Shown piece after piece: positions 22,372-34,900 of a DNA stretch of 40,755 nucleotides. A program made the position numbers and the translations under genes. This DNA is from Pelargonium cotyledonis (taxonomy: Eukaryota; Streptophyta; Magnoliopsida; Geraniales; Geraniaceae), in contig JAYMTA010000107.1 in assembly GCA_036897625.1 (NCBI GenBank), forward strand, positions 1-40,755, given 5' to 3'. Every line of letters begins with the position of its first letter. Within the stretch, counting starts at the first letter, position 1. The notes under the pieces are model-generated. The model searched no databases, had not been told where the DNA came from, and saw nothing but the letters and a program-made list of their open reading frames with translations.

Positions 22372-25300
22372 ATGAAGACCCTCACCTTCTCTTCTCAGCA
22401 TGGCTTCTCACCTTATCTTCTCTTCTCAAACCCATCATTCTTCTTCAATCATCAACATTCTTCTTCAAACAATCCCTATTTTACCACTTATTGCTCCAGA
22501 GACCGCCGATTCGTGCAGCGACTGACGCCTGAAAGAGGTGAGTTTTTCCTTTCTCCATCTTCACTGATGAATGTGTTCTTAGCAAATGTATATCTAAGAA
22601 AAGCAAGAGTTGATGCTCCTTTCTCTTACTAATTATTGTCAATTTTATCATGCTTATTTGTTTTGCTATTATATTTTTGAATCAGATCACAGTCACTTGT
22701 GTTCTTCGTATGGAAGGAGGACAACTATTCTTATCGGCACGTTGCCGATTCTTTTCGCTCCACAACAGTTCACTCAAGCCTATGATGCTAATGCAGCCGA
22801 GTAAGTTTTGTGCGAAATAATCATTCCTGGTTCTTGAATTGCTCTGAGAGCCTTTTCAGTTGTTTTAGGAAGCCAATTTTGTAATTGAGTAGTTTCTATT
22901 TATCAGAGAGTAACACCTATTTGATGTTTGTATGCCTATTCCTAATTACTGAGATCAACAAGTGTAATCAATTTGTGAGATATGTCCAATCCGTTGTTTG
23001 TAGCTATTTGATGAGTATGTTTATTCATTAAGGTAGCATTTGATTTTATTTTTATTTTGTTGGAACTGGCAAGAATGGAAGTGGGAATGATATTCTTGTT
23101 GCCAAAAAGTCCTAATACAAGCATGATGATTTGGAATCTCATTGCCATTCAATTTCTTGATTCCAATTTCTTAACAAAGATTGTAATCCAAACACTACCT
23201 TAGAAGTGATTATGAGCTATCAGTATCATTAATCTCTCTGAATCGAGCCGACTATTATTAAGGTTTTGCCCATGCAACAGTTTGAGAAACATATATAAAA
23301 AAACTGTTTCAGTTTATTGAGAGAAAACCGAGATATTTCTAGCACTTAACCATGCATTGCAATCTCTTTTACTTTTCTTGACATTGTAGATCAGAGGCAA
23401 AGGAATCCATGGTTATTAAGGAAGAGATACGGAAGGTCCTGTCCAAGGGGAAGGCTGCTGGGGTACTGCGTCTTGTTTTTCATGATGCAGGAACCTTTGA
23501 AATGGATGACCAGTCAGGTATTTCTATGTTGGAAACCATCTTATGAAAAAGGCTTCAATTTGAAGACTGGTGCAAAATGCTTTTTGAATGCTTCAAATTC
23601 AAATTTCTTACTTGTTTCTTATTCTGCTGAGCAGAATAGTGTTTTTCTTCTGCTTGAATCAAAACCCTAATATGTCCACCCCCATCAAACCAATCAAAGT
23701 ACACACTAAGGCAGCCAAACCTAGAGCTATATGAATGATTTAGGAAGTATATGAACAAAACTATAGCTGCCTCACTATTTACTTATGCTCGATGGGAAGG
23801 GCTGATTGCCTCCATACATAGATACTGGACATAATTAAACAATCTGTATGAAAAACTCCCCACATAACAGTGATGCAATTCCAACACTCCTTGTGTCTTT
23901 TAGAAGAACTTTAATACCAGTACACTAGCGCTTTGTAATTGAAGAGTGGAAGCTCCCCACAGCTACACTCCTCATGCATGGAGAAGATTGAAGCTCTTTT
24001 GCATTTCCAATTACTCATCACATAGTAACATGCTGAACTTTAATGACCAAAGGCCTCAAACAGAGTTTTGATAGTTGCCAATAGCAGATTCTTTTCTTGG
24101 AGAGAAACAAAAAGTGAGAAGAAAATTGCTTAAAGATATGTTTGGATACAAATCAAGTGTTAATTGTTCAAGGTGATTTTAGTTTTAGAGCCATAGATAG
24201 GCTTCATTTGAAATGTTTATTCACTTCCCCCTGATGCTACAACCTTTCAAATATTATAATTTTACTTGCAATTCATTATATTCACTGCATTTCTGTTACT
24301 TTTTGTAGTAATGTGGTAAGCAGAAGCATGTGGGTAAGGGGTGACACAAGTGATTAGATTAAGCTTTGTTCTGTTAAAACTATGTTGCTAAACAATAGTG
24401 CAGTGTAAAGTCTGTTTCTTATATTGTTGTGTTCATATTCTTACACTACGGGTCCTTTTCATATTCCTTTTATATTCACTATGTTGATTTTACTACAGGA
24501 GGCATGAATGGCTCTATTGTTTATGAACTTGATAGACCTGAAAATGCCGGTCTGAAGAAGTCTTTGAAGGTAAACTTCCGTACCATGCATTTTCTTTCTT
24601 CTCACCATCTGTCTGCTCAATAAGTATTTCAATACTTGTAGTTATACTTCTAAAATTCACTTGGTTACTTAGTTCCAGAGTTGAAAATATAGTCATAAGT
24701 CCAGAATGATCAACACCTGTGAGCTAACTGCTCAGTGGGTACATTGTTCTTTAGATAATACAGAAAGCAAAGAGTGAAGTGGATGCAATACAACCAGGTT
24801 ATTTTATATGAAACTTTACTGTGGAAAGTTGTCAATAGAAAAGGCTACTATGCGGCATGCTAATATGTCTATTTTGCACTATTAGTGTCCTGGGCAGACA
24901 TGATTGCTGTAGCTGGAGCTGAAGCAGTTTCACTATGTGGAGGTCCAACAATCCCCATTCGTTTAGGCAGAATAGATTCGATGTAAGAGTCTAGCTTCTC
25001 TTCTTAAAGTTTCTCATGGAATCGACATATTATCAAGACCATGAGTCTATTAAATTAGTGAGAACTTGTTTATGCACTGTACTGAATTGGTTTAACTTCC
25101 AATCGCGGTTCCCGTTTCAGTAACTGAGTTCAAATTTCCGACCAAATGCTTATGTTTGAATAGATCATGCTTGTGAACTCTTAGGCTGAATTATATTCAC
25201 TTTTTCCTTGTAGGAAGCCTGATCCTGAAGACAAACTTCCTCTAGAATCTCTTGATGCTTTTGGTTTGAAACAATGCTTTCAAAGGAAAGGCTTATCGTG

Positions 25301-27531
25301 AGTTCTTTCATTCCCGATGTCATTTTGCTTTCACTTGTTACACATAAAATAGATGAAATAATTCATTCACAATTCCTAATCTTAGTATCATCTTGATTGG
25401 AGTTGCCTCAGATCATTCATTCAGTTTTCTATTTTATTTTATTATATTTATTTATTGTTAAACAAGATCAATTATCCAGTTACTTTGAGTTATTCCTCAT
25501 CGGTTCCTTCCTAGTTAGAGAATGAATTTCTTGTAGAACACTAAATTATGTAAGTGGAAATATAATGTTACTTCAGCTGTTTCCTTAACTCTCTTATTGC
25601 TACTGGCGCATATTAAAGTGATAAGCTAGAAATGCAGTATATGAAAGGAAAAAGACATAGCGGTTCAAACTAGGTTAACTCCTAGTTGATGACATCTAGT
25701 GGCTATGCTTGGTGCGGTTGCTAAGATGGGGAACAGAGAATATTTTATTCTTACTTTTTCCAACTGTTTTCTCGACATTGGAAATTAAAAACTGCATAAT
25801 CTCTATTTATTAGTTGAGTTAGGTATCTTGGGCGATTTGTATAAATATAAAACGAGGTGAATGCTAATGCCCGTTTATAAACTACATGTCTACACCTGAA
25901 TACATGGCATCTATTCAACTCTTACTAATTTGGCATGATATTCATGAATCTAACAATTATAAACCAAAATAACACAAAACGTTACCCCTATCCTTCTCCA
26001 GTCCACCCCATACCCCCCGCCCCAACGTTTCTTAATTTTCTTAGAAACCAAATGGCTTTGGTGAGAGTAACTGACTTTAGGAAATCTAGTAAGAAGTAAC
26101 ATTATGAGCAGAAAACATACAAAAGCCATTAATTATAGATCGGTATCCCATTATTCACATTTTTATCATGCCTAATCCTCTTTTTAAGGAGAGCATTGAC
26201 CGTCTCCTTTCTGCACAGAACACAAGAACTTGTTGCTTTGTCTGGAGCCCATACCCTTGGCAGTAAAGGCTTTGGAAACCCAGTTGTGTTTGATAACTCA
26301 TACTACAAAATTCTTCTAGACAAGCCATGGACGTCATCAGGTATGTTACATGACATGGGACTCATTATTACAAGAATTATCTCAACTGCAATTTACACAA
26401 ATCAAAAGTGACAATTGAGTTCAGGCATGTGAGGCACTGTGGACCTTTGGCAGCTGGCTCAAGTTTTCCATTCTAAACAATTATCTACATAAATATTTAT
26501 GAGTATTAGTACAATTATGACAAAGAGCTATGGAGTTGACTCTTGACTGTCTAAATCCATGGTAGAAGACCGATCTCACATAGCTATATTAATCTAATAA
26601 AAGTTGAGATCTGGAAAATGAGTTTCTCTTTATGATATTCTAGCTGTTCTTTTCTTGGCAAGCAGATGGGATGTCAAAAATGGTTGGGCTTCCTTCAGAT
26701 CGTGCACTAGTCGAGGATGATGAGTGCTTAAGGTTTTTCACTTTCACTAAACTCTGAAACTGTATTTTTGATTTAGTTTTGATGATCTATATTAGCTCTT
26801 CGTTTTGCTGAGCATGCATGGACCATTGAATTGAAAAGGCGTATTTGGTAGCTAGTAGTACAGAAAATTTCAAAAGCATTTGCAAAATTCATGTTATTGC
26901 TGACAATTTACTGCATTGAGAAACTTAGCTAAATATAGATCTTGGAACGGTTGATAAAAAGAAAACTGGAACAAAAAAATCTGCTTTTGAACAACTGTCT
27001 GTCTGGTTAACATGGAAAGTGCTGAAATTATTCTGCAAAATCTGAACTTCTAGAAATGTTTCTAAATTCTATGGTACCTTGGCTTATACAATTTTTGTGT
27101 AAAATTGGAATATACAGTTGGCAATGAGTTTTATATTGTATTATACCAATCCTAGGTAGCTTATGCATTCAAATCTGTCACTATGATGCACCTTGTGCAG
27201 GTGGTCTAACATGCTAAGCTTCTTAATTGTTTCTTCCTATCAATTGTAAACTTATTAATGAAATGATGTAAATTCACATGCAGTTGAGGATCTTTAGTTC
27301 GAGGCAAAATGATAGTATTTACCAACTAATTACCTCATTTCATTTTGCAGTAATGTATGTATGTGTTTTTATGTTTGTACTTGTACTGTAGTTATATGCT
27401 TAACTGACACAATTCACTACATGTGCAGATGGATCAAAAAGTATGCCGAAAGTCAGGACATTTTCTTTCAAGATTTTAAAGATGCCTATATCAAACTTGT
27501 AACTTCAGGTGCAAAGTGGAAAAGCCTTTGA
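22372..27531 (+). CDS. APX6: Ascorbate peroxidase-related protein APX6 (APX-R)
   Basis: Heme peroxidase-fold protein of the plant APX-R group, reported in plastids, with a role in oxidative-stress and seed physiology. Ten exons: 22372-22537, 22686-22800, 23390-23517, 24499-24569, 24755-24797, 24886-24982, 25214-25297, 26219-26340, 26666-26732, 27429-27531. They join in frame to 331 residues (Arabidopsis APX6 about 329). The first 55 residues are rich in Ser, Phe and Asn, like a transit peptide. The distal site is LRLVFHDAGTF with Arg121 and His125, and Phe124 in place of the APX tryptophan. The proximal histidine is His246 in ALSGAHTLGSKGF, and Asp287 in LPSDRAL is the likely hydrogen-bond partner. 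Between His246 and FDNSYY the loop is about ten residues shorter than in true APX, so the ascorbate-contacting arginine and the proximal tryptophan are absent. These losses are typical of APX-R. The 5' exon frame was chosen by intron phase. Confidence 0.95.
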
Positions 27532-28996
27532 CATTATTAAGAACAGCCCTGTTTACGTATGTTTTGGTTGAGGCTATATATAAATAGTTCAAAGTTTGTT
27601 ATCGTAAAGAGTTTGCAACACTTGTGTAAGTGATGGATATGCTCATTCCAAGATTTGCTGTAAACCAAGCTATCTATCATAAGAGAAACCTCATTAGAAA
27701 AGGTATCATGATATATCAGTCACTTGGGCCTGGAAAGATGTTGGTGCATTATTGAGTCTTAAAAAGTTACTTTCCTAGCTCTTCTACTGTTGTAGTTGTA
27801 GCGGCGAAAGGATTGGAATGGTTTCGTTCAAAATCTCCACTTGTAGTAGTGATGAAAGAATTTGAAAGGTTCAAAGTCCACACCCTATAAGTGTAAGAAT
27901 TTTGGAGCTCAGGAAGAAGAATTGTAAATGACGTATGGATTGGGAGAACTCTCTCACAATGCTAATATTTGGAGAGAGAGAGAGAGGGTGGAGCATGGCC
28001 CACGGCTCTCAATTTGCACACGTCCGTGCATGTGTTATTTCCTATGAGATGTTACATTTTGTAAGATATGTGAAGAAATTTGTACATGGGATATAGAGTT
28101 CGAACGCAACGCTTGAGTAGCTAGACCGCACTTGTTGAGGTGTCCCAACACAAGCCATGTCACTATAGCTACATTAGCATGACCTCGTCAATATCTCAAT
28201 ATAATAACATGTTAAGATAAGATAAATGATACAATTATGACGTAAGCATGATATCGTTGATTATCGCGTTCAAGATTTCACTTCACTCCAACCTAAACTT
28301 TGTGAGTACAAATTTTTCCACCATTCCAAGGGTAGAGATTTTAGGACTCATCCTTTGGTAGGGTTTTGATTCACCATGGTAGACACTTTCACGTTCTCGT
28401 TTAACGTATACTCTATCTCGGTGCTCTTAGCTTGTGAGCTCGAGATACCCAAAGTTCAAGCTTGCAAGTGCTACTCCAACTATCCATTTCCAATCGGTTA
28501 CGTTTATTTTGCTATGTCCAACATTTTGTTGACCTCAAATTAAAGGTACGCATCATAAACCCTTATCGATATCCTCATAAACAAAACTAAAAACCTATGC
28601 CCACATTCAGTACACAACAGATAAAATTGAAAACAAAGATAAATAATATAAAAGAACATGTTAATTGAATTGAACGGAAAAAAAACATACCCTTGTTTTA
28701 AATACAACAAAATTTATTGATACCCTTCTTTATAGTTTTGTTAGAAATGTGTTATACCATAACACATTTCTAACAAAACTTTCTGATACGCCTGTGATTG
28801 AATAAAAGTGAAAGAAGCTAGGCCTTTGCAACTGTTAACTGACCTACAACCAGTCACTAAATAACTAAAATGTTACCCATTCCATCTATATATCTTTTAC
28901 TACTTGAGATCTATATTGCTTTTCTATGAATTCAACAGTCTTAACAGCCAAATGCTAACATTGTCACCCGACAATGATCATATCTCAGCCTGTATT
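27532..28996. other. Spacer between convergent genes APX6 and the TRAF-like gene
   Basis: The 3' ends of the two genes face each other here. A short GA microsatellite lies near 27971-27988. The remainder is AT-rich with no supported gene. It contains the perfect inverted repeat described separately at 28734-28780. Confidence 0.5.
28734..28780. repeat. Perfect 22-bp inverted repeat with 3-base loop
   Basis: The arms 28734-28755 and 28759-28780 are exact reverse complements around the loop ACC. The left arm begins AGTTTTGTTAGAAATG. The pairing stops abruptly on both sides. It is 216 bases beyond the TRAF-like stop codon, so it may lie in that gene's 3' UTR or terminator region. Confidence 0.95.
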
Positions 28997-31900
28997 TTAG
29001 GTATGGTTGAACCAAGATCCAACCGCACCATTCACATGCCCATTACCGTGGATCCCAACACCATTGGGGATGACAGAAGGCATTGTAACAGCCATTGGAG
29101 GTGGAGTTGTGGGGAATAATCCACGGGGATGTAGGAGATTATGAGGGCTCGCAAGAGGAATCCCAGCTGGACTTCCACCTTTGAGCTGTTGGAGGGCACG
29201 GATCTGCCTGAGCCCCTCCTCGTGGATACGCGATAGCGTCTCCAACTCCTTCATTGAAAGAGCTTCCAAACCTGCCCCATACAGAGGGGCATGACGGGAC
29301 ATTTCTTCGTGAAGTGATGCCTCCAGAGAATGAATGTATTGCTGCAGAAGAAAGAATGAACAGATAATCATCAAATCAACATTCTAAAACAAGATGCTCT
29401 ATGGTTTAACTAGTCCTCTCTATCTACTTGATTACTGTTATCCAATCAGTTCTACATTCCTAAAATGCAGAAACTAAGTTGAGTAAAAACCTGACAGGTC
29501 TGCATTTTTGATTCCATTCCATCAATATAAGCTTCACATCGAGCAACTTGCTCTTCCTTTTCTCGTTTTTCCTCTTCGGTTTGCCCGACTGTTTGTGTTA
29601 ACAGTCTAATTTCATCTTCAAGTGACCGCCTGATTTCCTCTCGACTCGCATTCTCAGTAGCATGCCGTTTCAGTTCTTCATCAAATATTTTCCTTGCAGC
29701 TTCGGCACTCTTTAGCCTTTCAGCAAGAGCATTTTTCTCCTTCACAACTCTCTTCGCATTCATAGATTTTAGCAAAACAAAAAAAGAAAAGAAAGGAAAA
29801 TCTTAGAAATCATAATTTAAGCACAAAGCTCGTGGCATATTACTAGATTTTTTGTCAGCCCATGACGAATAGACAGAACAAAAGGTGGAAGTAAATGAAA
29901 AACCATCTCCAACGATGATAATACAAGTCTCTCTCTATCCAAAAATAAGAGTCCTATTTTCTTTTTAGAAAGTTAATTATGCATGAACTACCAATAATAT
30001 TTCTATAATAAGTTAGTATCCGGTTTTTTTCCTCTCCTTTTTCTCTCTGGAAACCCTAGCCACCGCCTCTAGTTCTTCGTCAACAAATTTTCTTTGAACC
30101 ACCGCCGGTCTTTTTTGATCGGAGGTGGTTCAATCTTTTCTTATTGAACAAACTCAGATCCTTCTAAGAAAAAAACGGGCTTTCTCATCAAGAAGGTGAG
30201 TTTTGGATTTCTTGTCATGATGGCAAGTTTGAGTTTTTTAGTTGTTTTGTGCGACAGTGGATCTCACCGGTCGGGAGGTGTAGGCGATTGTTATCGTCAC
30301 ATTGGAGTTTGAGTCGGAGGAGTGACTCACTTGATTCAGATCGAAGTGGAGGCTTTTGTGCCAGTGCCTTTGGTTTAGCTTTCATAGACATCCGAGTCAT
30401 CTTGAGTAGTTTTCTTGGTTTTTGTTTTTAGGGTAGTCAGACTGCGATTTTGTGACTCGAGCACTTGTTCAGTCTGCTATTTCTATGTTAGGCTTTGGTA
30501 GTTGGATTGGCCTTCGGGTCCTTTTAGTGATTGTAACTCTTTTGGAGAATGATTTAATGCAATATAATTGTTTTAAAAATAAAAATAATAATAAATAAAA
30601 ATAAAAAGTTAGTATCCCTTTTTATTTTTTATTTTCTTTTCTTATACTCAAGCGTAACCACCGAGGTTCGAACCTGAGACCTTCAGAGAAGTAAACGCCT
30701 TAACCCACTTGCTCCGATGATGGTTGTTAATAAGTTATTATCCCTTAAATTTGCTCCAACACATGTTCGCAGGAACATAAGAAAAAATGTAGAACACTAC
30801 CTAATTTCTCCTTCATTTCTCAAAATAGAAAGCAAGACACTTATTTTGGAAGAGAGAGAGTACATCTTACACTCTTCATCCCAGCATGAGTGCTCAACAA
30901 ACTTAAGTACTTCTAAGTTCTAACTAACTTATCCTAGAGATCATATTTCTAATTCATGCGTAAATAACTTTCTAAAAAAGAAAAAATAGCTGATGGGAGC
31001 TCCGAACCTTGTCCGACACTCGTTGTCGGCGCACACGGAATGCTAGAACTACAACACTCGAAATGGACCTCACATCACCAACAACCAAAAACACGGCAAC
31101 ATGTGGCAAACTTGATTTGTAAGTATAAATAACTCTATCTTGGTAAGAGAAAGGGTTCCACAATTTTCATGAGACTTTCTATCCCACTTTCTCTCTCTAT
31201 AAATAATCTCTACAGTCCTCCCTAACGAGGAGTGACTCAGATCCCTTCGATTGAGATCTACTCACATCCAAGTCAGTTTTTCGGAAACACAGTTGGGTCT
31301 TTGTTAACGGTGTGCTACCCTTCCATTCAGACATGTACTTTCCCTACGTATGAAACAGATAAAGAAGATCTTATTAATCCACAGAAATTTGTCCCAAGTC
31401 ATGTTAAATACGCTCCCTTTGTCCCAAAACATGTCTCTTATTTAACTTTTTGGTAATATTAAGGATAATATAACTAGAGTTTGGCATTCCCCCAAGTGCC
31501 CGCTACCACTATGCCTTTGTAACAAACTAAAGTGTTTATAACTAGCTAATCTTATGAATATTCTTTTAATTCATGCAAAATCCACTAACTAAAATAGAAA
31601 CAATAGACACTTGTTATGAGACAATGAAAATTAGTGTAACGGAAAATTTGGGGGGAACATGAGGAGTAGTTTTTTCCATCTAAGGGAGACAAAATTCGTA
31701 GATTACAGGATACTTGAATCAATTGAAAACAACTACGGTTATCAAAAAAAAAAATATGAAAACAACTAGATGCAGAATTTCCAAACAAGTATCCCACATC
31801 AAAAGAATGTGGAGATAATGACTACTTGATATACTAGATAAACCTTCCACATACCAACTAAAGATTTTAGGTTAAAATAAAGCTTAACATGCTATCATAG

Positions 31901-34900
31901 TTGGTATGGTCTTGGGCCTATGTTATTGGGAGTGTTGATGTATCCACTATGAAGAAATGTGGAATTATAGACCACTAAGTTGAACTCTCTACCTACTCGC
32001 TCAAGCTTCTAGGCAAGAGTAAATCTTAAGAACAAACATGTAAAATCATAAAACATTTCACATCACAACACAACATCAGATGAACTTCTACCATCCTTGG
32101 CAATGATTGTAGCAGCAGAGAAGTAAAAGACACAAAGCAGGTGACTATAATAGATAGAGAATGGGTACCTTCAATTCATCGTGTTTACGGGATTTTAGCT
32201 GGGACAGCTGTGCATCTGCCTCACGAAGACGATCTTGAAGAACTTTCTTCTCAGAAGTTAGCTTTGCTATCTCATCATCTCGTTCCAAGCGGAGCCACTC
32301 AAGCTGACTCTCAACTTCTTGTATATGTTTAGAGAGCTTTTTCCTTTCCAGGCAAAAGCGGTCCATCTCAGCTTTCATTTCAGCCTTCGTTTCAGACTGC
32401 CATTCCACAAAGAAACTCCATTTAATCATAACCAACAATACCAACTAATGAGGGCAACCTCTACATATCAGCCATATTTTATTTAGTTGGGATAATTTGT
32501 ACTCTGTACGTGATTCTAATCATGGAAGTTAATTAATTAGCTGTTTCTATGTATTTAAGTTTCCTATTTAATAATGGTTCGGATATGTTGGATAATTCAC
32601 TTTTCAGACTAAACCATCTTGATTCTCTATCTTTTAATTCCCAGTCGCTATTTCTCACCTTGATTATTCTCTCTTTCTGCTCCTATTTCTCTCCATTTCC
32701 CTGTTTTCCCTCCTACTTCTAATAGCAAGAATATTGAAATGTTATCAACTTATCATCAGCCTTGTGTCACAACAAGATGTACTAGAAAATGTGGCTTACC
32801 TTAAGACGGTTGTATGCAGCTTCAGATTCGCTTACTCTTTGTGCTAAAGTAGCTCTTTCTTTAACCATGGTTGAAGCTTCAGCTTCAAGTTCTTCACGTA
32901 TGCGGATAATTTCATCTTCACTGGCACATAACCGGTGCCAAAGAGCTGCTCGATCTATGCTGGCAAGCTCAGCAACCTCTCGCATCATACTCAAAACTGG
33001 TCGAACAATTTCTTGTTCTTCACTAACTAAAGTAACCAAAATATCCAAATCCAGATATACATCATGACTATCTTTAGTGCCGCTAACCCGGCCAACAAGT
33101 CTCTTCAGTATTTTCCTTCGGTAAGATTGATCAGCAAACTGTTTGAACAATTTAGTATATAGTAACTTCACAAAGACCTTCACACGAGAGTCTTCAGAGA
33201 GAGCCAGTGTCTCAGCAAGTCCAAGAACCAAAGTGAAGTCATCAAGCTCGACTTTCAAGGGCTCATTGACTTCTACCTCTACTACACGATCAGAGTGCTG
33301 AAAGTTTTCAGCAACAGATCTGCTATTAAGATTCAATCTTTGAGAAAGTCGTCTCTCCAGGACCATGACCACAGATTGAGCAACAATAGCACCCCGAGCT
33401 ACGGCTCTCTCAAATGTTTGAGTAGCTTTAACGGCAAGACGAGGTATACGTAACATCTCAATCAGAAGGTAAATATCAGAAAATTTATGACAAGCATGGA
33501 AGCTCTGTTCATCCATCATATGCACGCTTTCAGAACTAGGCCCACTTTCCCCAAATAAGGATAGTCCACGAGGTATTGCTGTGCAGTTACTATCAAAATC
33601 ATCATCACAATCAATATATTTAAGTATATATTCAGCAACATCTCCCCAGCTATTTACAGTTTTAGTTAGAAAATCAAGAACACAAGGAGACACCTCAGAT
33701 CCTAAAGTTTTTAACCTCGCATGTATCGCTCTTACCTAGAAAGGAGAACATACAAGGTCAGATATTCAAGAAAAATTAAATTAGAAAAACTATTGAAGAA
33801 AGGAGACAAATTTAATTCAGCATGCTTTTGTACATACTGCTCTTAGAAGATGTTGGCACTGAGATGCAGCTTTAAATATAAAATCTATTGTCGCCACGAG
33901 AGGTTCACCATTTGACTCTGTCAAAAGGTCAAAAGATTGAAATAAAATGCGATGCAACACTTCACTGTCACACTCCAGTTGACAAAGAGCACCAAAAACC
34001 TAAGCAAAAAGCATATCATGGTAAGTGAGATTTAGCCAAAAAAAGTTGTTCAAAAACATTGCAGACTCAACTACAGAAGAATATATATATATATAATATT
34101 CATCCACTCCACCAACTGGTAATCGAAGAGGGATAGCACTGTAACATTGTACTTAAATAATGGTACTTTCAAATAACTAAACCCCCATAATAATATAATA
34201 TGCTATTTTTCATGCATTTATTGCATCTGTCAAAATTTTAGAGAAAGCAGATATGCATGGAATTCTGGATTGTCTTAATCCATCCTACCAAGATGGGCTT
34301 TAAGACAACATTCACACAAGGTCATAGGGAGATTATTCTAGTGCAGAGATATACATAAACTTACGGGTATCCACAATGCATATTCAGCATCTGACTTTTG
34401 AAGACGTTCAAGAAGTGCAAAAGCAGCCAGTGGATGCTCTGAATGCTCGACTAATTTGGGTACCAAAGCAATTAAATCTGGCAGCAGATGTTTTGGAGCT
34501 TCGTCCAACACAAGAGCAATCTTTTGTGCAGATTGAGGGCGCCGTCTTGGTTCAGGACAACCTTGATGAACAGCTCCATCTAATGCCCTAAGTGAGTTTA
34601 CAATTAGTCCCAAGAGCTCCTCAGACTGCTCCGGCCACTTCGTCTGGTAAACAAAAAACAACTAGTTCACACATTTAACGCAATAATTAAATCAAATGCA
34701 TAACTTATGAAACTACAAAGAACTACCTTGGAACGCAGTGAAGCATGTTCAAAAATACCACCGGTAGAAGTATCTGGTGGACAAGTGGGTTGCCCAGGAA
34801 CTTCTTTCTCAAGCACATTGGAGTCATTCACATCAGAACTTCGTGCAGCAGATGTACTAGAACTTCCATCTGTTCCAGTATCCAATCTCTCATACACAGG

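Larger units (their letters stand above)
29924..30860. mobile_element. Stowaway-like MITE, interrupted by two retroposons
   Basis: The left end, near 29927-29955, contains CTCTCTCTATCCAAAAATAA. The right end, read from 30860 in reverse complement, is CTCTCTCTCTTCCAAAATAA. A TA follows at 30861-30862; the left boundary is uncertain by a few bases. The outer pieces total about 220 bp, a normal Stowaway size, once the insertions 30022-30728 are removed. It lies in the TRAF-like intron 29752-32168. Confidence 0.65.

Noticed and set aside
22290..22532. 80-codon frame as the APX6 start
   Set aside because: It is in a different frame from the one that joins to exon 2; the 22372 ATG keeps phase and gives a transit-peptide-like N-terminus.
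29752..29775. Methionine-initiated start for the exon at 29491-29751
   Set aside because: The upstream codons belong to the intron; frame continuity with the 32169-32396 exon (DELK to RVVKEK) supports an internal exon rather than a new gene start.
30665..30674. A tRNA gene, from the GGTTCGAACC motif
   Set aside because: There is no foldable cloverleaf with acceptor and anticodon arms; the A/B-box arrangement with an A-rich tail fits a SINE better.
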